Below are positions 11,695 to 23,914 of a stretch of 64,000 bases of DNA, in pieces. The notes beneath the pieces were generated by a model. The model ran no database searches and was not told the origin of the DNA. It saw nothing but the letters and a program-made list of their open reading frames with translations. The translations under genes and the position numbers were made by a program. The stretch lies in contig NC_089222.1 of assembly GCF_963924675.1 (NCBI RefSeq), positions 5,648,501 to 5,712,500 on the forward strand, given 5' to 3'. This stretch comes from Phocoena phocoena. Its lineage: Eukaryota > Chordata > Mammalia > Artiodactyla > Phocoenidae. Every line of letters begins with the position of its first letter. The first letter of the stretch is position 1.

Positions 11695-12140
11695 ACACTG
11701 TGTAACAGAACTTTCTGAGATGGTGGAAATGGTCTGTAACTGTGCTGTCCATTATGGTAGCCAGTAGTCTCATGTGCTAATATTTTCTTTTTTCGTCTTA
11801 AGTATCCATCTTTTTATTTTATTTTTTATTTATTGAAATATAGTGATTTACAACGTTGTGTTAGTTTCAGGTGTACAAAAAAGCGATTTGGACATATATA
11901 TTCTTTTTCAGTTTCTTTTCCCTTATAGGTGATTACAAAATATTGAGCAGAGTTCCCTGTGCTCTACAGTAGGACCTTGTTGGTTATCTGTTTTGTGTAT
12001 GGTAGTGTGTGTCTGTTAACTCCAAAATGTGCCGTTGAGCACTTGATATGTGGCTAGTGCACACTGAGATGTCCTGGGATTTCATTGACTTAGCATAAAA
12101 AATGTCAAGACATTATTAATGTCTCATTAATAATTATTTT
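11695..12140 (+). mobile_element. MER-type hAT remnant split by an L1 fragment
   Basis: The left part at about 11705-11775 ('GAACTTTCTGAGATGGTGG', 'GTGCTGTCCATTATGGTAGC') and the right part at about 12025-12070 ('GAGCACTTGATATGTGGCTA') are successive pieces of one nonautonomous DNA element. The gap contains the L1 3'UTR described separately. Confidence 0.55.
11805..12020 (-). mobile_element. 5'-truncated L1 3'UTR fragment
   Basis: Reverse complement of the same L1 3'UTR family as at 7850 ('TTACAACGTTGTGTTAG', 'TTCCCTGTGCTCTACAGTAG'). Only about 215 bases are present, interrupting the hAT-like remnant. TSD not resolved. Confidence 0.8.
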
Positions 12141-12149
12141 TATGTTGGT

Positions 12150-14110
12150 TACATGTTGAAGTAATGTTTTGGATATGTTGGATTAAACCTAGAGTATCAT
12201 TGAGACTCATTTCACTTGTTTCTTCTTATTTCTTTCATGTGACTACTAGGAAATTTCAAAGAACCTATGTGACTTGTGCGTGGCTCTGTTGCTCAGCATT
12301 TTTCTGGAGGTGGTACCAGAATGGAATTGTTACACTTTGCCTTCTCCTTGTCTAAGTCCCTCAGAACCAGATGTCAACAGTAGAACAGAACAGAAGCCCT
12401 TTGAACCTCAAGATAGCAGTAATACTCTGGGGAAGGTGGGCAGATATTTGTCCTCATGCAGGGGCTTCAACCAACGTGATGCTCCCTCATTGCCCTTTAA
12501 TACCCGGTCATGACTGAGATTTAAGGAGATTCAACAGGCTGTGTCCATAAGTGGGGCTATGTATTTCTTTCACTTTGCACTTTGAATCTTTGTTACTGCC
12601 TCTGAGCTATGAATGTGCTAACTCTCCAACTGACATTTGTGCTTAATTTAATTCAGGAAATATTAATGGAACTATTTTTTAAATTTCCTTTAAGTACATA
12701 ATTTATTATGTTGGTGAATCATTTAGATGTGCTGACAGCTGTGGGGCGTACAGCCATCTAAATATTGCTTTTCTGTGATAGGAGCATCTCTTAGGTAGGG
12801 ATTCTTTGAGCTTGTTGATTTTTTTGGCTCCTGAAAATCTTAGCTATTTAACCTGGGATATTTGCCCAATGAAGTTTAAAAAAATACAATTCAGATAAGG
12901 ACGTTAACTGAAGATTCATGCAGATATTTTAAAAAGTGGAAAACATACATTTGGGGATAATCTGAGTTAAACAAGAAGTATGACGAAAGATCTTTTTTGG
13001 ATCAAGTAATCCTGAAAATTTTCTCTCCTTTCCACTTGCCATTGAGGCTTTGAATGGAAGGTCATTCTGATCCACGAGGAACGGAATGCTTCTCCCTTTT
13101 TTTTTTTCACTGTTCTCCAAGGTATTTAGGTAGGTTCTTTTCTTTTGAAAAATCTTTTTTTCTGCCAACTTTGCTGCCAGAAGTGGTCTCCCAGGACTAC
13201 AAGAGATTGTCTGAATGTTGCAAATAAAAAAATCCAAATTCTCAGGTCATGTCTGTGGATCTAAAAAGTGCCTCGGGGAAGAGCACAATTGGCCGCTTTA
13301 CCCATTCTTCCCAGTGAGGAATGGCAGGACCAGCCCTGTCTGGAGGGCTGACTGTGTGCAGAGGATGAGCTGAGAACGCTTATTAGTAGCTGGTTTTTGG
13401 AAAGCATCTTATTCAGACCTCTCGTGGCCGTGTTTTTCTTTTCTCTTTCCGGTTTGAGAAAGATGGCAGAGTCAATAGTACTGGGATCGAATCAAGGGTA
13501 AATGCACATGACGTCATAAAATTAAGGTCTGGCACGTAGTAGATGATAATAAATGCTAGTGTTGGTTTTCCTTTCTGTCTCCACTTGTTGGGGGTAGAAA
13601 GCGTTTAGCTCCCTTCTCGTGACCTTGAGATCTGAGACCTTGAGATCTACCCCACCACTCATCTTTCAGCACGGAATGTGGTTTTTATTATTTTTAAGCT
13701 ATTTTTGCCTCAGCATGTTACTGTACTCTTGTAAGCTTCAAGAAACCCTGTTGGGGTGACAGAAATCTAGCACAGTGCCAGTAAATTACAATGAAACAAG
13801 GATACTCAAATAGGAAAATGTCAATATTTTCTTGCTAGAAAAGTATACCTACTGAGAAGTTACCTTGACCCTATCAATGTAGTATAATTACATAGGAGCA
13901 AGAGATTCTTCTGGCCAAGACCTACTGAGTGATATATTTGATAATCCCACTCATGTTTCCAGATCTGTAATGCACAAAAGAGTCAGAATGAGTCAAAACA
14001 CAGCAGTAGGAAAGATTTGGTCTTTTAGTTGTATCCTTTAAACCAGATGTTCTCAAACTGGAATCATCCAAAAAGCTTAAGAAGATACAGATTTTTCTCA
14101 GCTACCTGAG
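12150..14110. other. unassigned stretch
   Basis: No gene recognised. A short segment at about 13525-13560 ('GGCACGTAGTAGATGATAATAAATG') looks like a MIR or L2 3' tail. At 13621-13650 GACCTTGAGATCT is present twice in near tandem. Confidence 0.4.
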
Positions 14111-14119
14111 GATTCTAAA

Positions 14120-14475
14120 ATGAAGAACCTAGGGGTAAGATGGGAATAAAGACACAGACCTACTAGAGAATGGACTTGAGGATATGGGGAGGGGGCAGGG
14201 TAAGCTGTGACAAAGTGAGAGAGTGGCATGGACTTATATACACTACCAAACTTAAAATAGATAGCTAGTGGGAAGCAGCTTCATAGCACAGGGAGATCAG
14301 CTCGGTGCTTTGTGACCGCCTGGAGGGGTGGGATAGGGAGGGTTAGAGGGAGACTCAAGAGGGAGGGGATATGGGGATATATGTATACGTATAACTGAGT
14401 CACTTTGTTATAAAGCAGAAACTAGCACACCATTGTAGGGCAATTATACTCCAATAAAGATGCTTAAAAAAATAA
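14120..14475 (+). mobile_element. L1 3'UTR fragment, plus strand
   Basis: Plus-strand copy of the L1 3'UTR also present at 37555-37930: 'GAATGGACTTGAGGATATGG', 'GCACAGGGAGATCAGCTCGG', 'ACTCCAATAAAGATG', followed by an A-rich tail. Strongly 5'-truncated; noncoding. Confidence 0.9.
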
Positions 14476-14505
14476 TCAAATGGGTTAGTATGGAGTCTGG
14501 GAATA

Positions 14506-14550
14506 CACACACGCACGCGCGGGCGCGCGCACACACACACACGCACACCA
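14506..14550. repeat. (CA)n/(CG)n alternating purine-pyrimidine tract
   Basis: Almost perfect alternation of pyrimidine and purine: CA units, then CG-rich units around 14513-14528, then CA units. CpG density is far above the local background. Confidence 0.88.
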
Positions 14551-14559
14551 TGTGATTCT

Positions 14560-16300
14560 GATAAACTAAGGGCCTTTCATAAAATCATGACAGGTGCCAT
14601 TAAACATACAAAGCTCTCTTACTATATTTCCAGATGTGAGAGCCATGCCTTTCCTTTCTACTTTGAATGGCAACACACTGTTTTGATTATTTATAGAATT
14701 GTTGTTGCTCATTCAAAGAACTGGATTCTCTTTTTTTAAAAACATGGTAGACATATATGAATTGTTTCATTTTTTTAAATGAGTGTGGAGGAGGGTTCTT
14801 TTACCCCCAGGGTTTCTTCCTGTTTATGTTAAATTCCGCATGTTAATCATCTTTAATCCTGCCCTCCTAACTGTTGGTGATGGAGTCTCTGAGCTTTTTC
14901 TTTGGGTGAATGTGAGTCTCATTTCAGCCATGACTGTGTGATGTGCACGTTTCATCAAGAGAAACAGGCCACAGTTAATTAGGTGCTTCTTTCTACCTGC
15001 TGGGAAGTCCAGAGACCAGGTTTCTTGCTTTTTTGAAGTGTTCCTGCTCTCCAGATTTGGGGGAAGAGGCGATAAATAGAGGCTAAGGATCACTCACTTA
15101 CGTGGGTTTCTCTGAAGTGCCTTTTCACGAAAGGGCTGTTACTCTATGACTGCATATCACCGTGCAGCAACCTCAGATTTTAAATCCGTTTTATGGGAAG
15201 CGTTTTCCACTTTCTCCTATTTCTCAATCAAGAATGATTATTTGTCAAGCACAGGTGTGAAGCTGCCCAGGTTCCAAATCATTTTAGAAAGAGCAATATG
15301 AAATGACATTTTTCAAGTGTTAGAACTGCTGTCTGAAGGAGAAGGGCAACTCCACTTGGGAGAGATAGTAGGGAAGAGCAAATAGAATATTCTCCTGGAG
15401 GAAAAAAACCAACTCTTGTCACTGAGGAGCTCTCCAAATCCAGCTGTGGCTTCAAGCAGGACGAACAGAACAAGACGCTGTGCAGTGACTCTTTGGAAAT
15501 TTGGTTCAGAAATAAGAACGTCTTTCCGGCTTAAAAAGATAAAATGACTACATTAAAGGAATCTACATTTAATTGCAGAATTTTGTCATCTCAAAATGAA
15601 TTTGGAGGTTTTCCTGATCCTGGAATGTTTAAAAGAAAAACATTGAAGCTAAGGAACACACTTTAGCAAATAGATAATTTCAAAACTGTAGAAAAGCACC
15701 TTCAATTTTTTTCCACTGATAAGTTAATACCCTGATACCTCAGATTTACTTGAAGGGGAATACAGTTTGAAAGCTTAACAAAATTACCTTGACTTCGAAA
15801 GTTGATTTTCTAAGGTGAAAACGAAATCCCTTGGGTCTCGCTTTGCTCCCGGAGTCAGCGCGAGTATGAAGCAGTTGGTGACTACACATCTTAGCTTGAT
15901 AATGCACTTAGAGGAGAATCAATAAACCTGACTTTGAGAAATACAGCTCTTTTCCCTCTGCCTCTCTTCACCAAATAAATAAGTAAAATAAAAATTTGCC
16001 TTTTGGCAACTGAGATACAAAGAATTCTTTTCGGTGTTTCATTAATTTATTTTAAAATGTAGGTTGCTGACATAAGGGAATAGTATAGTTCTCCTTTGGG
16101 TTTTTTTTCATATCTGTAGGGAAAATATGAGACTTTCCTTTGAGTATGTAAGTGCAATTTTAAAAAATGAGATTGAACGTGGATATTTCTTTCTTTGTCC
16201 ACTTTTTCTCCTGAAAACCTGGAGCCCCACCCCCACCCCCACCCCGGTTAAAGTTTAGGCCTTTCCTTACTCACTATGGTCTCACTGATCTTATTTGATG
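14560..16300. other. unassigned 1.7-kb stretch
   Basis: No gene or named repeat recognised. Two minus-strand open frames (14824-15093 and 15279-15473) have no family resemblance and no splice or promoter context. Confidence 0.4.
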
Positions 16301-16304
16301 ATTA

Positions 16305-16565
16305 GAATGATGACGATCCTAATAAAAAATCGTAGCAGCTAGATTTTCTTAAGCACTTATCGTGGGCCTACAGTATGCTAGATGATTTTCATGGGTTATC
16401 TCTTTAAGCCTGATAGTAACTCTACTATTAGGTACTGTCATTGCCCGCATTTACAGGGGATGAATTCCAGGCTCAAAGAAATGAAATAAGCCTACTGAGG
16501 TTGTGCAAGACAAGAGGGACTTGAATTCACGTAGTTGGACTCTGGAGGTAGTGGACTTACGTAGC
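16305..16565 (+). mobile_element. MIR SINE remnant
   Basis: MIR-like order of segments: 'CTTAAGCACTTATCGTGGGC', 'TTATCTCTTTAAGCC', 'GCATTTACAGGGGATGAA', 'GAGGGACTTGAATTCACG'. Its right end is interrupted by the next SINE. Confidence 0.65.
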
Positions 16566-16584
16566 ACATTACCCCAGAGTTTTT

Positions 16585-16790
16585 GTTGTTTTTTTTTCCC
16601 GGTACGCGGGCCTCTCCCTGCCGTGGCCGCTCCCGTTGCGGAGCACAGGCTCCGGACGCGCAGGCTCAGCGGCCATGGCTCACGGGCCCAGCCGCTCCGC
16701 GGCATGTGGGATCTTCCCGGACCGCGGCACGAACCCGTGTCCCCTGCATCGGCAGGCAGACTCCCAACCACTGCGCCACCAGGGAAGCCC
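16585..16790 (-). mobile_element. CHR-2-type tRNA-derived SINE
   Basis: T-rich start, 'GTACGCGGGCCTCTCCCTGC' body and reverse-complemented head 'CCACCAGGGAAGCCC'. TSD TACCCYAGAGTTTT at 16570-16583 and 16791-16804 with one mismatch. Low divergence from the other CHR-2 copies here. Confidence 0.92.
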
Positions 16791-17369
16791 TACCCTAGAG
16801 TTTTCAATGAGTGCAGTATGTAATCTTTTATGGCATTTTGCTCCACTGCATTTGAGCACAGTAACTAGGATGAGGCTAAGTGGGCTTTTGCCAGGTCCAG
16901 GACCGGCATTAATGAGCGGATAATGGCAAGCGGTAACAAGTACAAAGCCAGCCTTAGCAATGCTGGCTTCTGCTTACTTTGCAATTATGATGCTTGTTGG
17001 AAAATTATAGGCAAAAGTGCTTGGAAATAACTCTTCTCTGATGCAGGCAAAATTCCCCTCCCATCTTGTTTACAGCATTAATTAGTTTAGGAGTCCCTTT
17101 GTGGCTGTAGAACAGGGGATACAATTCAGCTCAATTTCATCCCAAGGAGTGAGTTGGTTAAATCTCAATTATAATATTGCCTGACTTTTAAGAGTATTTG
17201 AGGAGAAACTTTGAAGAGCAAATCACTGCGGTTATTTAGGGACAGCAGTTTCCTATTCGTAATTTCCTATTTGTGCTCTGTTTTCACACCATCATCACCA
17301 TGATGAACAACTCCATCGTCATAACCGTCAACATCATCATCCTTATGTAATGTTCCACTGCAAGGTTGA

Positions 17370-17660
17370 CTTCGTAAGTGCAGGAATAGTCACATGCTTG
17401 ACATATAGTAGCTACTCAATAAATGTTTATTAAATAAAGGATGTTGTTGAGCACTCTTATGTGATGAGCAGTGTGCCAAGTGCTGTGCCCCCAGGTCACA
17501 TTTAACCATCATCACCAACCCATGACTAGGCCTATTATTAAACCCATTTTACAGATGAGGAAACTGAGGCACAGAGAAATTAAGCAACTTGCTCCAGTTC
17601 ACCCAGCTAGGGAGTAGGGGAATTGGGACTTGGTCCCAGGCCTGTTGGACTCCAGACCCC
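17370..17660 (-). mobile_element. MIR/L2-like remnants
   Basis: 'GCTACTCAATAAATGTTTATT' looks like an L2/MIR tail. The segment 'TTTTACAGATGAGGAAACTGAGGCACAGAGA' region with 'CACCCAGCTAGGGAG' at 17547-17610 is the well-known MIR core. Orientation of the combined stretch is uncertain. Confidence 0.7.
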
Positions 17661-18419
17661 ATGATGCTGTATTACTCACATCATCACTCTACAGATTATT
17701 TTCTCTCATCTTACAGCTCTTCTAGAAAGTATCACTTACACTCGGTTGATCTGGGTATCGTGAAGAAAAATGAAGGCCCAGCAATACTAATTTGAAGAAC
17801 CGGACAAAAGCAGGGCCACCTCTGTGCTTTAAAAGACTTTTACATTTCTACTCTGAGAGTGACCAGCTTGATAAATACAAGCAGTAGCTTGAAATCTTCC
17901 TCTTGGGCATAATTCCAATGCTGCATCTGAGAAATTTTCCTGCTAAAGGAAATCAGTAATGGTGAACTCCTTTGGGAGAGTTTTCCACATGCAGAGCATT
18001 TTCAAAATAGGAAGTCTCAGAGATGTAGACAGTAAACCGTGTCACCTGAAAAATGCAGATTGGAGAAGATGCTGTATGGCTTGAGGACACTAGAAACTAA
18101 TCCCACTGCAATTTCATTGTAGCCCTTTCACTGCAGCCACATTCACGTGTATTTATGTTTAATTTTATCCTGTAAAATTAAACTTCGAGCTCACATATAT
18201 CTAAGGTCTGATTTTAAGGGAGCGGCCAAGCTGCTTTTTCTCACCTGATTAAAAAGAATTTGTAGGTCTTAGGGAAATGCTTTTATTTAATCATCATGGT
18301 TACTTACCCATTTAGCCAGGGAACACTAGCTTCCAGTACACTACTACAACTTTGTTCCTTTGAGTTTTAGTTTTGCAGAGATGTTCTTAATTCCTTGGGT
18401 GTAGAAATTATATGAGAGT
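17661..18419. other. unassigned stretch
   Basis: No gene or repeat recognised. Confidence 0.4.
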
Positions 18420-18920
18420 CCCTCTAATAGGGAAGAACAAATCTGACACCATATTTGGTCTGCTCCTTGTACTCCAACCTTTGTATTCTATTGCTTTTAC
18501 TACAAGTTAAGAATGGTGCCTAGAGCCTGAAATATACAGGAGAGCCCATTCTCAAGGCTCTGACCTTTAAAGGTATAACACTTTTCCATTCATATAGAGA
18601 TAAAAAGTTGCAGGACAGGAGAACAACATTTGTTGGAGGTTTACAGGAACATCCTGACCTGACCTACGTGGACAGCTGCAAGAACAAAGGATTCCTGCAC
18701 CAAGAAGTTTGCAACAATCAGCCACACCCCTGCCCCTTTTAGTAGAAAAGAAGCCTGAATTCTAAGTTGGGGAAGATGGTTCTTTTGGGACACTAGTCCA
18801 CTATCTTCTCTGTCTGCTGGCTTTCTGAATAAAGTGCTATTCCTTGCCCCAACACCTTGTCTCTCGATTTATTGGCCTGTTGTGTGGTGAGGGGTGTGAG
18901 CTTAGACTTGGTAACATCAC
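18420..18920 (+). mobile_element. solitary ERV-type LTR (probable)
   Basis: The right half has LTR architecture: AATAAA at 18828-18833, followed about 20 bases later by a 'CACCTTGTCTCTCGATTTATTGG' type R/U5 region and a 'GAGCTTAGACTTGGTAACA' end, as in gammaretrovirus-like (ERV1) LTRs. No gag, pol or env sequence is adjacent, so it is a solo LTR. The left boundary is uncertain. Confidence 0.65.
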
Positions 18921-18924
18921 TGAA

Positions 18925-20280
18925 TTGTAGACTTACTGAAAACATGACTTTAATAGTACATATTTTCTCGGGATGCATGCACACGCTCTCTCTTCCCGTG
19001 TATTTATTGTATTCCTACATGTATGTAACACATCGGGCAGAAATTGTCTGAGTCTCTCATTGAAACAATATTTATTTGGATTAATAGAAAAGGAAGGAAG
19101 TCTGTATTGTGAAGGAAAAGCAGTGACACTCTGAATTTGAGTTAGGAACCTGGGATTATCTTCAATAAATCGTACCTAAAATAAAGGAAGAACAAAATGT
19201 GCTTCTTTGTTCCTTGATTGTCATTATATGACATTGTCAATGGTAACTATGTACTATTTAATCATCCACCTGGAATCTTGTAGCTGACTCTGAATTTTGT
19301 AGTTTTCCAAAGGCTACCTCTCATTGATGGGTGTCATTTTCCTTCATCGAAGAAGTGAAAATTATAATAAAATCCTTTTCTGGGTTAAGTTTTTACAAAA
19401 TTGACAATCTCCCATCCCCTACCAAATTTAGAAGTTCCAGGTGGAAGAGCTGAGCTTCTGTTGTTCACCATTCCCAGTACCTGGTGCTGGGTCTGGAACT
19501 CAGTAGGTGTCTTAGGGTAGATGCCCCAACAGCAGAGCTGGAGTGGGGATTCTTAGGCAGTTGAATTTTGAAGGAGTGCTCTCTGCAGAAGGGGAGTGAG
19601 GGAAGGAGGGGAGCAAGCACTCAGCTGGAGATGAGCTTCAACCTCATCCCGCGGGGAGCTCACTGCACCACAGAACTAGTCCCACCTCAAGTCAGTGGGC
19701 TGCTCCTTTGTATTCCATGTTATTCTTAGGCCTGCGCTTCCCCTAGGAATGAGATTTGCATACTCATCTGGACAAGGCCCCTCCTCTTCTGCTGAGAGCA
19801 GTTCTTTAATACTTGGACAGTGGGGAAAAAGTATAACTGCTGGTTGTCTCCGCTTCATCTTTCTACTATACGGCTGGCTGTTCTCTGCTTGTTCATGGCT
19901 TCTGAACTGTCAAAAAAGAAGCTGGCTTTTTTTTCCTGAATGCTTCCTGCATTCTATTCTTTATTCTATACTACTGACTAACTTGGCTCATCTTAACTTT
20001 GCTAACAAGGTCATCAGTAATTATTTTAAACACACTTTCAGTCACGAAAGGAATAAAATGCATTTGCATAGCTTAGGGCTAGGTTTTTCATACAACATAG
20101 GGTTGAAACCAACAAAGAATTTTCTGTTAAAAATCTTCATATACTTACAGCTGGGTGTGAAATGTGAATTATGTTAGTAATTGATCCCAGAACGGTTAGG
20201 TGGTTTTTATGGTTTTATTTTTTATTTTTTTTTAAATAGTGGAGTATAGCTTTCCATTATATAACGTTTGGCTATTTCAT
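18925..20280. other. unassigned stretch
   Basis: No gene recognised. A plus-strand open frame at 19695-20177 (160 codons) lacks any domain, has hydrophobic low-complexity composition and overlaps no exon signals. I treat it as chance. Confidence 0.4.
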
Positions 20281-20290
20281 CGCCAACCAA

Positions 20291-20291
20291 A

Positions 20292-20324
<33 letters not shown>
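20291..20324. repeat. (CA)n microsatellite
   Basis: An uninterrupted CA dinucleotide run of about 16 units. Confidence 0.95.
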
Positions 20325-20328
<4 letters not shown>

Positions 20329-20799
20329 GGAATCAATTCTCACATCTACAGGCTGACTTTGCAGCCCAGTGAATGGCAAGATTTGTTCCCAGATAGCTTA
20401 TACTAAGTGTCTTCAGCTACCTTGGCTTTACTGTATGTGTCTTTCTACTCTTTTCTCTCAATATTAACACTGTTCACCTTTCTCTGTGATCCTTTTGAGA
20501 AGGTGGTGGTGTGTGGAAGATATATTTCAAATTTCTAACTAGAAAAATATTAGTTATGAAAGGGCTTTGCATGCCATACATTTAAGAAGATTCTTCATTG
20601 AAAATGTGTTGCTAAGCATGCATGTGTTGAGTCTGTGTTGAAGGGGTAATTCTGAGTGAACCTAATTTGGAACTGGTAAGATAATGAAAGCCACTAATTT
20701 AATCTACATTTCAGGAAGAGTGTTTTAGTACATAGCTATGCAATTCTATCCTAAACCAATCAGCAAGTTTTAATAAATGACATAGCAGAACTTTTTTTT

Positions 20800-21455
20800 T
20801 AGTAGAGAGATAGGTCGTCAGGGGGGAAGGGTGGGGGAAAGGGATAGTTAGGGAGTATGAGATCGACATTTACACAGTGCTATACTTAAAACGGATGACC
20901 AGGGCTTCCTTGGTGGTGTAGTGGTTAAGAATCTGCCTGCCAAGGCAGGGGACACGGGTTTGAGCCCTGGTCCAGGAAGATCCCAGATGCTGTGGAGCAA
21001 CTAAGTCCGTGCACCACGGCTACTGAGCCTGTGCTCTAGAGCCCGTGGGCCACAACTACTGAAGCCTGCATGCCACAACTACTGAAGCCCCTGTGCCTAG
21101 AGCCCGTGCTCTGCAACAAGAGAAGCCATCACAATGAGAAGCCTGCACACTGCAACAAAGAGTAGCCCCCGCTCATCGCAACGAGAGAAAGCCCCCGCGC
21201 AGCAATGAAGACCCAACACAGCCAAAAATAGATAAATAAAATAAATAAATTTATATAAAAAAATAAAATGGAAGACCCAAAAGGACCTACTGTATAGCAC
21301 AGGGAACTCTGCTCAATGTTACATGGCAGTCTGGGTGGGAGGGGAGTTCGGGGGAGAATGGATACAGGGATATGTACGGCTGAGTCTCTCTGCTGTGCAC
21401 CTGAAGCTATCACAACATTATTAATCGGCTATGCTCCAATATAGAATAAAAAGCA
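20800..21455 (+). mobile_element. L1 3'UTR fragment split by a SINE
   Basis: Left part 20800-20900 ('GTGCTATACTTAAAACGGATG') and right part 21278-21455 ('CCTACTGTATAGCACAGGGA', 'ACACCTGAAGCTATC'-like, 'TGCTCCAATATAGAATAAAA') are the two halves of an L1 3'UTR common in cetartiodactyls. Confidence 0.8.
20902..21264 (+). mobile_element. CHR-1-type tRNA-derived SINE
   Basis: The head is 'GGGCTTCCTTGGTGGTGTAG', with a tRNA-like promoter, a body with several 'CCACAACTACTGA' repeats and an (AAAT)n-rich tail. TSD AAAAYGGAWGACC at 20888-20900 and 21265-21277 (two mismatches), inside the L1 3'UTR. Confidence 0.9.
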
Positions 21456-21459
21456 AAAT

Positions 21460-22476
21460 AGAGAGCTAGGTCATGTTAAATGGAAATCTTAAATGGAATT
21501 ATTTCTATTTAATGTAGGGGATTTTTCATATTCATATTCTTGGAGTTTGAGGGTTTCCAAGCCAAGTAACTCTTCTTCAATTCAGGTTTTAATACCATTA
21601 ACTTAGTGTTCTATTTTACAGTGAACTGTAAAAGCTGTAAAATTTACTTTAGATTGTTCTTATTGTGTCTAAATGACCAAATGGCTGTGGAATAACCTTT
21701 CATGATTCTGTATGAAACTTGTTTTTACTTTGTTGATTCATTTTGTGTAGTGAAAACAAAGAAGGCAGCAAGCTCATTCTGGTTATGCTACAAAAGGCTT
21801 TTTGACCGTGGGCAATTATTTCTGTTCTTTGGGCCTCAGTTTCCTCATATGTCAAATGCATGTGTTGTACAGACCAGTGGGTTTAAACTCTATAGAGAAT
21901 AAGGATCATCTAGGGAGCTTGTTAGGATGCAGTTTGCTGGACCTCAATCCCACAGATGCCAATCTACCATATGTGGCCATATCCCTCCTGACTAGTGTCG
22001 GTGCCCATATAGGCTGCCCCCTCTTTTCGTGCAGGACCAAATCTGCCCCTTATGCATGATGCTCTTTATCCTCCAGCTCTTATTATCTTCTCAAGGAAAG
22101 GGCTTCAGAAATCCCCCTCTAACTCTCACCTACCATCATTCCACCCCTCCACGGACTCATACACACAGCTCCCAATATGAGCTTTTATTTCTTTTATCTT
22201 AAAACAAAACAGTCTCTCTGGTTAGCAAACCACTTCTTTCCTTTACTACCAGAATACGTTAGTCCCAGATATTTCACCTCAGACCATTTTGATTCTCTTT
22301 TTCTACCTGGACGAGAATCACATCGAGAGTACTAATTAATGTTCTATTTACGTCTAACGATGGCAAGAACAGCTAACATTGATTGAGTGCTTCTTGTGGT
22401 TCAGACGCTTTCTGAGTGTCTTCCTCTGGCCTTCCTTCAATCCTCACGTTACTCCTATGAAATTGACCATTTCCTT
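21460..22476. other. mostly unassigned, with a MER5-like patch
   Basis: Segment 21868-21960 ('GGATCATCTAGGGAGCTTGT' and a following 'CCTCAATCCCACAGATGCC') resembles a MER5-type element. The remainder is unrecognised. Confidence 0.4.
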
Positions 22477-22488
22477 TGGCCTTTGACT

Positions 22489-22820
22489 TATTTATTTATT
22501 TATTTATTCATTTATCTATTTTTGGCTGCGTTGGGTCTTCGTTGCTGTGCGCGGGCTTTCCCTAGTTGTGGCAAGCGGGGGCTACTCTTCGTTGCAGTGC
22601 GCAGGTTTCTCGATGTGGTGGCTTCTCTTGTTGCTGAACACGGGCTCTAGACATGCCGGCTCTGGGCTCTAGAGCGCGGGTTCTAGAGCGCATGCTTAGT
22701 AGTTGTGGTGCGCGGGCTTGGTTGCTCCGCGGCATATGGGATCTTCCCAGACTAGGGCTCGAACCCGTGTCCCCTGCATTGGCAGACGGATTCTTAACCA
22801 CCGCGCCGCCAGGGAAGCCC
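22489..22820 (-). mobile_element. CHR-1-type tRNA-derived SINE
   Basis: The (TTTA)n start is the tail on the minus strand. The body is 'TTGGCTGCGTTGGGTCTTCG' and the head 'CGCCAGGGAAGCCC' lies at the right end. Exact 12-base TSD TGGCCTTTGACT at 22477-22488 and 22821-22832. The SINE sits in unassigned sequence just right of the MER5-like patch. Confidence 0.95.
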
Positions 22821-23035
22821 TGGCCTTTGACTCTCTGATTAAGACCTCAGGTTAACAGTTTACCCTTCAAGATCAACTTCAGATCATCTTGTCAAGATTC
22901 AAAATAATATCTCATTGGAGTTTAGATCACAGTTGCACGAAACTGGATAAATTTATGTTGGGGGCAATGACATCTTTATGATATCACGTCTTGCCACCCA
23001 AGAATATCTATTAACTTAAATCTCCTCTTTAAAAA

Positions 23036-23860
23036 ACAAACAAACAATAAAAACAGACTTTATTTTTAGATCAGTTTTAAGTTCACAGCAAAATTGAGAG
23101 GAAGGTGCAGAAAGTCCCCATATACCCCCTCCCCCGCCCCCCACACTGCCTCTCCTACTGCCCACACTAGAGGGCACCTCTGTTAGACGTGATGAACCAT
23201 TATCACCCAGATTCCGTAGTTCACATGAGAGTTCACTCCTGGTGCTTTTATTCTGTGTGTTCTGACAAATACATAATGACATGTCCTCACCATTGTGGTA
23301 GCATACAGGGTAATTTCACTTTCTGACAAGTCCTCTGTGCTCTGCCTATTCATCCTTCCCCCCTCCCAACCCAGACAGCCACTGCTATTTTTACTGTCTC
23401 TGTAGTTCGACCTTTTCCAGCATGTAATATAGTTAGAATCATGGAGTATGTAGCATTTTCAGATTGGCTTCTTTCACTTAGTAATATGCACTTAAGGTTC
23501 CTCCATGACTTTTCATGGATTGATAACTCATTTCTTTTCAGCACTGCATAATGTTCCATTGTCTGGATGTACCACACTTTATTTATGCATTCACCTACTG
23601 ACGGACATTTTAGTTGTTTCCAAATTTGGCAATTATGAATAGAGCTGCTGTGAACATCCGTGTGTAGGTTTCTCTGTGGACATAATTTTTCAACTCTTTT
23701 GAGTAAATAAATACCAAGGTGTGTGACTGATGGGGGTTGGCAGTGTTTTGGATTTTGGCTATTCTTATAGATGTGTGCTGGTATCTCATTGTTCTTTTAT
23801 CTTGCAGTCCCTGAATGACATATAATGTGGAGTATCTTTTCATATGCTTTTAAGTCTTCC
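23036..23860 (-). mobile_element. old L1M-type 3' end and ORF2 C-terminal remnant
   Basis: The left part is an old LINE 3'UTR ('TTTTAAGTTCACAGCAAAAT'). Further right the minus strand reads ORF2-like residues: 'HTMEHYAVLKRNE'-type around 23500-23560 and 'KLKNYVHRETYTRMF' around 23640-23700. Frames are interrupted. The same family occurs at 32485-34500. Confidence 0.8.
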
Positions 23861-23914
23861 CTTTTTAATTACTTTTGTTAAGATTATGTAGCTCTTTCCA
23901 TGTTCTGCATAGCT

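Noticed and set aside
19695..20177. A 160-codon plus-strand open frame
   Set aside because: No domain or family resemblance, low-complexity hydrophobic composition, and no exon or promoter context. Frames of this length occur by chance in 64 kb.
23016..23282. A glycine-rich minus-strand frame
   Set aside because: Comes from a C-rich stretch in an old LINE 3'UTR; no gene context.
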